Assembly: GCA_014800065.1 (NCBI GenBank)
Contig: JAAVGX010000086.1
Span: 1 to 8,829, forward strand
DNA length: 8,829 nt
Direction of reading: 5' to 3'
Source of the DNA: Bacteroidales bacterium
GTDB lineage: Bacteria > Bacteroidota > Bacteroidia > Bacteroidales > Muribaculaceae
This document shows, piece by piece, positions 6,341 to 8,829 of this stretch (within the stretch, counting starts at the first letter, position 1; every line of letters begins with the position of its first letter). The notes beneath the pieces are model-generated. The model ran no database searches. It saw nothing but the letters and a program-made list of their open reading frames with translations, and was not told where the DNA came from. A program made the position numbers and the translations under genes.

Positions 6341-8575
6341 ATGTCTATTATCAACAAACTCGCACCTATGGTCGTGCTGCTGGCTGTTGGTGCCTGTACA
6401 GGTCAATCTGCCGACACTGCTCCCAAAGTGTCGATGACTTGGGAGAATGTCAATCAGCTCGATACTGCTACCCACCGAGCTACTTTCGTTCAGACTCTCA
6501 CTTTTACCGGCGATTTGCGTACTGTTAAGCGTGTGGCTTTCAATCAGTTCAAACGTGGGTTTGAAATGGTGGACCCCACCGACACTCTCATTGAGCTCCT
6601 CCCGGGCTACTATGCTATCGGATCGCCCAAGTTCGCTGACGCTACAGGAAACGATACTATCGTTTTCCAAATCAAGGGCTACGGTACACTCGCTCAGGTT
6701 AGCTACGGACCCGACGGTGTTCATACCGTCCTCAACGACGGAACCACCGAGGCTGTGAACCTCATCGTGGGGGATATGCTCGCCAATCCTTCATTCTACA
6801 GCGTGCCCGGCTCCGACAAGATGGACTATGCCGACGCTATCTATCGCCGTAACGCCGAACTTTCAGGTGCGGCTGCAGGGGTGTATGATGTGATTCCTTC
6901 TTTCAAGAGCGTTAATCTTACCGAGGGTACTTCTAAGGTGGATATGGCTAATATCGACTTTGTGGAAACACAGTTCGAAAACCCCGAGGCTTACGAAATC
7001 GTTGTGGCCGACAACAAGATGACTGTAAAGGCCGCCAAGGATATGTTCGCCGCTCTTCGTACCCGTCTGCAGTACAATTTCGGTACCGGAGTCGTTGAGC
7101 TTCCCAACGTTGTAATCACCGATGCTCCCGACTTCGGATATCGTGGCGTGATGCTCGACCTGGCTCGTAACAACCAGTCCGTTGAAGAAATTCACAAGAT
7201 GCTCGATATGATGGCTGCCTACGGTTTCAATGTGTTCCACTTCCACGGAATGGAAGATGAGGCTTGGCGTCTGGAAATTAAAGCTCTACCCGAACTCACC
7301 GAGGTTGGCTCTCGCCGTGGTTATACCGATAACTACAACGCCGATTTCCTCCCCCAGACATATCGTGGCGATGGTAACCCCGACAGCAAGACTACCACTG
7401 CAAACGGCTACATCACCGAGGACGAATTTATCGCAATCCTTCAGCATGCCGACTCGCTCAACATCACTGTCCTCACCGAGGTTGAAGCTCCCGGCCATGC
7501 CCGTGCTGCCCGCTATGCCATGGCTAAGCGTGCCGAACACGGCGACTCTTCATACATCCTTCACGAACAGGCCGATACTTCATTCTACCGTTCCGCTCAG
7601 GATTACCACGACAATATCATGAACCCGGCTCTCGAAGGCCCTTACAAGTTCATGAACACCGTGGGTAAGGAAATCAAGCGTATCTACGAGCGCGCAGGTG
7701 TTCCTCTGGTGGCTATCCACATCGGTGGCGACGAAGTGCCCCGTGGTGGTTGGGCCGGTTCTCCCGCTGTGAAAGAGCTCATGGAGCGAGAAGGTCTCAA
7801 GAATCAGCGCGAAGTGCATGCTTATTTCGTGCGCAAGGTCGTTGAGGATTATGCTAAGATGGGTATTCCCGTTGCAGGTTGGCAGGACATCGCTCTCGGT
7901 AGCACCGAAGATTTCAATAAGGTGGTGCTGCCTCAGATGTACTCAATCAACAGCTGGACCGACCACAAGCTCGCTCAGGATCGTGCCGAAGCGGGTTATC
8001 CTGTAATCCTTTCCAACGTGGACCGCTACTACCTCGACATGGCCGATGGTTACGACCCCTACGACCGTGGTCTTACTTGGGGTGGCGTAGTGGATGAATT
8101 TACCGCTCTCAACGGTTATCCCTGGGTAATCTGCCCCGTCGACGATAAGTACAAGGCCAACGTGAAAGGTGTTTCCGGTCAGCTCTGGTCTGAAACAATT
8201 CGCGATCAGGACGACTTCGAAAGCCGTCTCTTCCCCAAACTCCTCGGTTTGGCAGAACGTGCTTGGAACGCTGATACTACCTACACCGATGCGCAATTCC
8301 AGGCAGCTCTGCTCAACGACCTGCCCAAGTTCGACAAGGCCGGTATTACTCATCGCCTCCGTCGTCCCGGTATCATTGTTGAGGATGGTTCCTTCATGGT
8401 CAACTCCGTATATCCCGACGGTACGATCTATGTTACCACCGACGGCACTATGCCTTCAACGGCCTCTCAGGTAGCAAAGCCCGGCGAAAAATATCCCGTG
8501 GGCGATGCAAAGCAGCTCCGTGCAATCGTAGTGCGCAACAACGCCGCATCCAACCCCTCTGTGCTGAATCTCTAA
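6341..8575 (+). CDS. GH20 beta-N-acetylhexosaminidase, lipoprotein
   Basis: This 744-residue protein has a lipoprotein signal (hydrophobic VVLLAVGAC with Cys19) and a chitobiase-like domain order. Residues ~30-135 are CHB_HEX-like (TFVQTLTFTGDLRTVKRVAFNQF), ~140-262 are the GH20b domain, ~264-645 are the GH20 barrel, and ~682-735 are a short CHB_HEX_C-type beta domain (GTIYVTTDGTMPS). The barrel begins with FGYRGVMLDLAR, carries the HIGGDEVP motif with His460 and the catalytic pair Asp464-Glu465, and ends with GQLWSE (Trp616, Glu618). GH20 enzymes remove terminal beta-linked GlcNAc or GalNAc by substrate-assisted catalysis. Likely substrates are mucin O-glycans, N-glycans, chito-oligosaccharides or peptidoglycan fragments; sequence alone does not decide. 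It is the last gene of the operon, followed 21 nt later by a terminator. Its codon use (CGT, GGT, AAG) is skewed compared with recQ, hinting at strong expression. Confidence 0.94.
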   Translation: MSIINKLAPMVVLLAVGACTGQSADTAPKVSMTWENVNQLDTATHRATFVQTLTFTGDLRTVKRVAFNQFKRGFEMVDPTDTLIELLPGYYAIGSPKFADATGNDTIVFQIKGYGTLAQVSYGPDGVHTVLNDGTTEAVNLIVGDMLANPSFYSVPGSDKMDYADAIYRRNAELSGAAAGVYDVIPSFKSVNLTEGTSKVDMANIDFVETQFENPEAYEIVVADNKMTVKAAKDMFAALRTRLQYNFGTGVVELPNVVITDAPDFGYRGVMLDLARNNQSVEEIHKMLDMMAAYGFNVFHFHGMEDEAWRLEIKALPELTEVGSRRGYTDNYNADFLPQTYRGDGNPDSKTTTANGYITEDEFIAILQHADSLNITVLTEVEAPGHARAARYAMAKRAEHGDSSYILHEQADTSFYRSAQDYHDNIMNPALEGPYKFMNTVGKEIKRIYERAGVPLVAIHIGGDEVPRGGWAGSPAVKELMEREGLKNQREVHAYFVRKVVEDYAKMGIPVAGWQDIALGSTEDFNKVVLPQMYSINSWTDHKLAQDRAEAGYPVILSNVDRYYLDMADGYDPYDRGLTWGGVVDEFTALNGYPWVICPVDDKYKANVKGVSGQLWSETIRDQDDFESRLFPKLLGLAERAWNADTTYTDAQFQAALLNDLPKFDKAGITHRLRRPGIIVEDGSFMVNSVYPDGTIYVTTDGTMPSTASQVAKPGEKYPVGDAKQLRAIVVRNNAASNPSVLNL

Positions 8576-8596
8576 TTTCTTTTCCATAACAACTTG

Positions 8597-8633
8597 AAGC
8601 TGCGTCGAACTCCACGGCGCAGCTTTAATTTTT
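8597..8633 (+). terminator. Intrinsic terminator after the GH20 gene
   Basis: AAGCTGCG (8597-8604) pairs perfectly with CGCAGCTT (8618-8625). Three further inner pairs (TCG with CGG, one of them G-U) extend the stem to 11 bp around a 7-nt loop. The T-rich tract TTTAATTTTT follows at once (8624-8633). It lies 21 nt after the hexosaminidase stop and should end the greA operon. Confidence 0.85.
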
Positions 8634-8689
8634 CTCAGCCAAAAAGTCAAATTGCGCAAATCATACAATAATTCCCCAAAACTCCACCG

Positions 8690-8697
8690 TAACTTTG
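8690..8697 (+). promoter_or_regulatory. Likely promoter -7 box for the gene beyond the right edge
   Basis: TAACTTTG at 8690-8697 exactly matches TAnnTTTG and is the same octamer, followed by C, as the greA candidate at 4251-4258. It lies downstream of the terminator in an otherwise A-rich noncoding stretch, as expected for the promoter of a new rightward unit. No clear -33 TTTG is seen about 20 nt upstream. Transcription would start near 8702, placing the direct repeats in the 5' leader or at the start of the coding region. Confidence 0.5.
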
Positions 8698-8722
8698 CCC
8701 CCAAAATAAATATTAATCAGCA

Positions 8723-8751
8723 AAAAATGTACGGACATCGCTTTGCGATGT
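8723..8751 (+). repeat. 29-bp direct repeat with hairpin, copy 1
   Basis: This 29-bp unit (five A's, then TGTACGGACATCGC, TTT, GCGATGT) is identical to 8766-8794. Inside it, ACATCGC (8735-8741) and GCGATGT (8745-8751) form a perfect 7-bp stem with a TTT loop. It also contains an ATG at 8727 that reads MYGHRFAM and stops with TAA at 8751-8753. There is no T-run after the hairpin, so it is not a typical terminator. The segment TGTACGG has no mirror after the hairpin, so the unit as a whole is asymmetric, as in REP-like elements. Confidence 0.85.
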
Positions 8752-8765
8752 AACCAACGCCCACC

Positions 8766-8794
8766 AAAAATGTACGGACATCGCTTTGCGATGT
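8766..8794 (+). repeat. 29-bp direct repeat with hairpin, copy 2
   Basis: This is an exact second copy of 8723-8751, starting 43 bp after the first. The hairpin arms are 8778-8784 and 8788-8794. The 14 bp separating the copies (8752-8765) and the bases after this copy share only scattered matches, so just the 29-bp unit is conserved. Its ATG at 8770 again reads MYGHRFAM, but here the frame stays open to the window end. Further copies may lie beyond the edge. Confidence 0.85.
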
Positions 8795-8829
8795 CTCAAA
8801 TGCTCCCAAAATCAAAGCATAAAATGAAA
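8770..8829 (+). CDS. Possible start of a gene running off the right edge
   Basis: From the ATG in the second repeat copy (8770) the frame is open for 20 codons to the window end and reads MYGHRFAMSQMLPKSKHKMK. In-frame ATGs at 8791, 8800 and 8824 are alternative starts; the last gives MK after an A-rich leader, the commonest-looking start in this genome type. The N-terminus is basic. Too little is present to assign a family, and it may not be a gene. A promoter-like box at 8690-8697 points the same way, which is the main support. Confidence 0.35.
   Translation, partial: MYGHRFAMSQMLPKSKHKMK

Noticed and set aside
8456..8704. 82-codon minus-strand frame at the GH20 3' end
   Set aside because: It runs through the intrinsic terminator and the end of the hexosaminidase gene, with no recognisable motif or upstream start signals.
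8723..8794. CRISPR array
   Set aside because: The repeats are 29 bp and partly palindromic, but the only spacer is 14 bp, too short for CRISPR. Only two copies are present and no cas genes are nearby.

Overview
The window looks like chromosomal DNA of a member of the Bacteroidales, most plausibly a gut Muribaculaceae-type organism. That placement is inferred from four things: an OmpA-like protein followed by a DUF4294 protein and XerD, a greA–HIT gene pair, Bacteroidota-style -7 promoter boxes (TAnnTTTG) with A-rich leaders and few Shine-Dalgarno sites, and lipoproteins with DUF4369-type and GH20 domains. The genus is a guess. Nothing indicates a plasmid, prophage or large mobile element.

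Layout. (1) Bases 1-2349, plus strand: the 3' part of an OmpA/MotB-like peptidoglycan-binding protein, a secreted DUF4294 protein 10 nt later, and xerD overlapping it by 4 nt (ATGA). This is probably one operon concerned with the envelope and chromosome dimer resolution. (2) Bases 2324-4156, minus strand: a complete recQ helicase, convergent with xerD and overlapping its 3' end by 26 nt. (3) Bases 4157-4350: a divergent promoter region with -7 boxes on both strands. The greA leader holds a 13-codon reading frame with a Shine-Dalgarno-like sequence, overlapping the greA start. (4) Bases 4351-8575, plus strand: a tight run of greA, a HIT-family hydrolase, a lipoprotein with a thioredoxin-like C-terminal domain but no catalytic cysteines, and a four-domain GH20 beta-N-acetylhexosaminidase lipoprotein, closed by a good intrinsic terminator. 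(5) Bases 8634-8829: a new promoter-like box, then two exact 29-bp direct repeats 43 bp apart. Each contains a 7-bp hairpin and each reads MYGHRFAM. The second copy stays open to the window edge, in frame with a possible ATG-AAA gene start.

How the genes fit together: the left and middle parts are genome maintenance and envelope genes (XerD, RecQ, OmpA-like). The right operon joins a transcription elongation factor and a nucleotide hydrolase to two exported lipoproteins, one of which should release terminal GlcNAc or GalNAc from host or microbial glycans in the periplasm or at the cell surface. The genes themselves are mostly ordinary. The least explained items are the hairpin direct repeats at the right edge, the cysteine-less thioredoxin-like lipoprotein, and the greA leader.
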